The notes beneath the pieces were generated by a model. The model searched no databases. It saw nothing but the letters and a program-made list of their open reading frames with translations, and was not told where the DNA came from. Of a stretch of 64,000 nt of DNA, positions 63,943 through 64,000 are shown in pieces. The translations under genes were made by a program, and so were the position numbers. Location of the stretch: positions 1 through 64,000 of the forward strand of contig DUBB01000012.1 in NCBI GenBank assembly GCA_012960535.1. The letters are read 5' to 3'. How positions within the stretch are numbered: the stretch's first letter is position 1; each line of letters begins with the position of its first letter. This DNA is from Gammaproteobacteria bacterium. GTDB lineage: Bacteria; Pseudomonadota; Gammaproteobacteria; Pseudomonadales; Azotimanducaceae.

Positions 63943-64000
63943 TTACTGCGTAGGAGGCATTGTCATCCGCAGCAGGACAGGCTCCATTAAATCACCAGCC
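63943..64000 (-). CDS. C-terminal end of a possible upstream gene (partial)
   Basis: A minus-strand frame enters from the right edge and ends at TAA 63943-63945, reading AGDLMEPVLLRMTMPPTQ before the stop. It is close enough (36 bases) to belong to the Ldh/PhyH operon. Only 18 codons are visible, so it is a guess from frame and spacing. Confidence 0.28.
   Translation of the reverse strand, partial: AGDLMEPVLLRMTMPPTQ

Noticed and set aside
1..64000. tRNA, rRNA, CRISPR arrays, prophage or complete IS elements
   Set aside because: No cloverleaf, rRNA, repeat-spacer pattern, integrase or transposase was found in reading both strands by eye.

Overview
The window looks like chromosomal DNA of an aerobic, heterotrophic marine gammaproteobacterium. 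The grounds are the gene content (laminarinase, sulfatases, DUF3604, SURF1, TauD/PhyH dioxygenases, HupE/UreJ) and a nitrate-assimilation cluster laid out much as in Pseudomonas. No rRNA, tRNA, IS element or CRISPR array is visible, so the taxon cannot be fixed further.

Layout. 1-2771 (minus): the 5' part of a large secreted glycoside-hydrolase-like protein that runs off the left edge. 3036-20754: mostly plus-strand catabolic genes, namely a hotdog protein, a D-aminoacylase-type amidohydrolase with an atypical SDR, an M32 carboxypeptidase (minus), further SDRs, an esterase-like hydrolase, a nitroreductase, an APH-like kinase, an epimerase-type reductase, a TauD dioxygenase, and a DUF3604 / parvulin / HupE-UreJ triad. 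20821-23596 (minus): SURF1 and a DUF885 peptidase. 23911-33924: a giant reprolysin-like metalloprotease and a GH81 laminarinase that share the same C-terminal calcium-binding cassette. The laminarinase has a perfect LacI-type palindrome at its promoter. 34190-38422: a sulfatase, a sulfotransferase, a PPOX-fold flavoprotein and a second TauD enzyme.

38776-49508 is a complete nitrate-assimilation locus. A nitrate transporter and a PP2C/Ser-Thr-kinase fusion run left; nirB, nirD, a molybdopterin nitrate reductase and a fused DmsB-DmsC-like iron-sulfur/membrane protein run right. The 359-bp divergent region carries two sigma54 promoters placed symmetrically about one perfect NtrC dyad. The reductase has no C-terminal BFD or flavin domain, so the fused DmsBC protein is its likely electron donor, from the quinol pool.

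50072-52538 holds a second sulfatase followed by the most striking gene. This is a three-helix membrane protein with a redoxin domain whose catalytic motif reads W-(TGA)-P-Y-C. The TGA is in frame, sits where the family has Cys, and is followed at once by a bacterial-SECIS-like hairpin, so I read it as a selenoprotein. The pair is bracketed by a diverged 54-bp direct repeat. The rest (52907-64000) is accessory metabolism: two PhyH dioxygenases, a methionine-gamma-lyase-type PLP enzyme with an amino-acid permease, a nitronate monooxygenase, GST, enoyl-CoA hydratase, an MFS carrier and an Ldh-family dehydrogenase.
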